Positions 62,776 to 64,000 of a stretch of 64,000 bases of DNA are shown in pieces. The DNA lies in NCBI GenBank assembly GCA_002751075.1, contig NAOQ01000300.1, forward strand, positions 2,079-66,078, in the 5' to 3' direction. A program made the position numbers and the translations under genes. Source of the DNA: Ichthyophonus hoferi. Taxonomy: Eukaryota > Opisthokonta > Ichthyosporea > Ichthyophonida > Ichthyophonidae. Each line of letters begins with the position of its first letter. Within the stretch, counting starts at the first letter, position 1. The notes under the pieces are model-generated. The model was not told where the DNA came from, did no database searches, and was given only the letters and a program-made list of their open reading frames with translations.

Positions 62776-63470
62776 CCAGCATACACAGACCTGTTATATG
62801 GTTTATCATCATAAAAGTCTCGTGTCAAAGACTTAGTCTTTTTATGTCGTAAGTAGGAATTGGTTATGGCAATTTTGAAGAGATAGACGCCCACACTGAT
62901 GTTACCAAGATTAGGAGGAAGACAACAATTCCTACTGCTAATAAGATTGGATCCGTGGCTGGCAAGAAGAAATTAAGAATTAGATTCTCCTCTGAGAATA
63001 AGAAAGAAATTTGTAGGAATCTTTTAGAGGAACTTGACAATAGTTCCGACGATAACGTTGACAGACAGTCTATGACTGTAGATGGGGATTCTAAATCTAC
63101 AAGTTCAACATATTGTGACATTATAATATCAACTGGTAGTAACCAGCATACACAGACTTGGTCTGCATCCTTTCTGTTATATGGTTTATTATAGTAAAAG
63201 TCCCGTATCAAAGACTTGGTCTCTTTGTGTCGTATGTAGAACTTAGTTATAGTAGTTTCGAGAAGACAGACAGACGCCCACACCGAATGTTACCAGGATT
63301 AAGAAGAAGACAGTAATTCCTACTACGAATAAGATTAGATTCGAGGTCGGCAAGAAGAAATTAAGGATGAGATTCTCCTCTGACAATGAGGAGAAAATTC
63401 GTATGAACCTTATAGAGGAACTTGATAATAGTTCTGACGATAACGTTAACAGATAGTCCATGGCTATATA
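62776..63470 (+). repeat. Diverged tandem duplication, 367-base period, coding-like
   Basis: A segment beginning ccagcatacacagac at 62776 recurs at 63143. The copies align without gaps over the part running from gttaccaagattaggagg to gacgataacgtt, and many differences keep the plus-strand reading frame. That frame gives a basic-then-acidic peptide (VTKIRRKTTIPTANKI, GKKKLRIRFSSENKKE, NLLEELDNSSDDNV) in copy one and a close relative in copy two. I do not recognise the family; it may be a decayed piece of a multi-copy gene or element. Confidence 0.6.
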
Positions 63471-64000
63471 TAGTCATTGCGAATTTGTGACTTCAATATT
63501 ATTGTGACATTACCTAACCACAAATACATATTTATAATTGACATGTATATGCTAAAATACAAATTATTAAACTGAGGATAATCAAGATAGCAGTTAATTT
63601 GCATCATTAGTAGAGTTATCATGAATCTATTGGTTTGTGTAAATGAACGTTTATAAAGTTATACAGTAAATGCCACCTGATTAAGTATGTCTGGACTGAT
63701 TGAATCCTAAGTAAATGTATATTCTTGGTTGATAATAGCATTATAACGGAATAGTTTATGAATGAAATACCTACTATTGGTTGCCATGTGTTATGGCAAG
63801 CATTCAATGGAAATTCGGACTTATCGAATAATTATAATAGAAAAAAAATCATGTATACAATAAATAAAATTGTAGGAACAGTGCTTAATTGTTCTCTGAC
63901 AAGATCAATCAATATAGATAGACATATAAAAAGGTATCACATGGAGTATGGGCTATTCTCTGTTTAATTACCTTCACGGATTATCCCAAACCTACTTTTA
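63471..64000. other. AT-rich sequence at right edge
   Basis: No supported gene, repeat or RNA. The short open frames here show no motif. Confidence 0.5.

Overview
The window is nuclear DNA from an intron-dense, AT-rich eukaryote. I could rebuild seven spliced protein genes exon by exon, with reading phase preserved across every junction: about 81 introns, mostly 70-900 bases. TAA, TAG and TGA all end genes, so the code is standard. The gene content points to a unikont-grade protist: an animal-like MUTYH with a C-terminal PCNA-binding motif, mitochondrial GATB and DNAJA3, a class I sirtuin, a B-type cyclin and a Dbl-family Rho exchange factor with DH, PH and SH3 domains. A unicellular relative of animals is a reasonable guess, but the species cannot be fixed from this window. 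There is one short interstitial TTTAGGG repeat.

Layout: a B-type cyclin (2422-7409, minus); about 4 kb without recognisable genes; a DH-PH-SH3 Rho guanine-nucleotide exchange factor (11337-21487, minus); MUTYH adenine DNA glycosylase (23574-32310, minus); a divergently placed unrecognised coiled-coil protein (33004-36762, plus) that shares a 693-base intergenic region with MUTYH; GATB of the mitochondrial GatCAB amidotransferase (37205-47340, minus), convergent with the coiled-coil gene; a SIRT2/SIRT3-type deacetylase (49668-52512, minus); and the mitochondrial Hsp40 DNAJA3/Tid1/Mdj1 (54548-61595, plus). A diverged tandem duplication of coding-like sequence lies near the right end.

The genes are housekeeping genes with separate jobs: cell cycle, cytoskeletal signalling, oxidative DNA repair, mitochondrial translation, deacetylation and mitochondrial protein folding. 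I see no operon-like or cassette-like logic. The points most worth a second look are the cyclin box with a rewritten first helix, possible alternative exons in the cyclin and MUTYH, two GC-AG introns, a long insertion in the sirtuin, the lineage-specific-looking coiled-coil protein, and two N-gaps flanked by identical sequence that look like unmerged contig overlaps. No mobile element, CRISPR array, rRNA or tRNA gene was recognised, and I found no convincing undescribed system.
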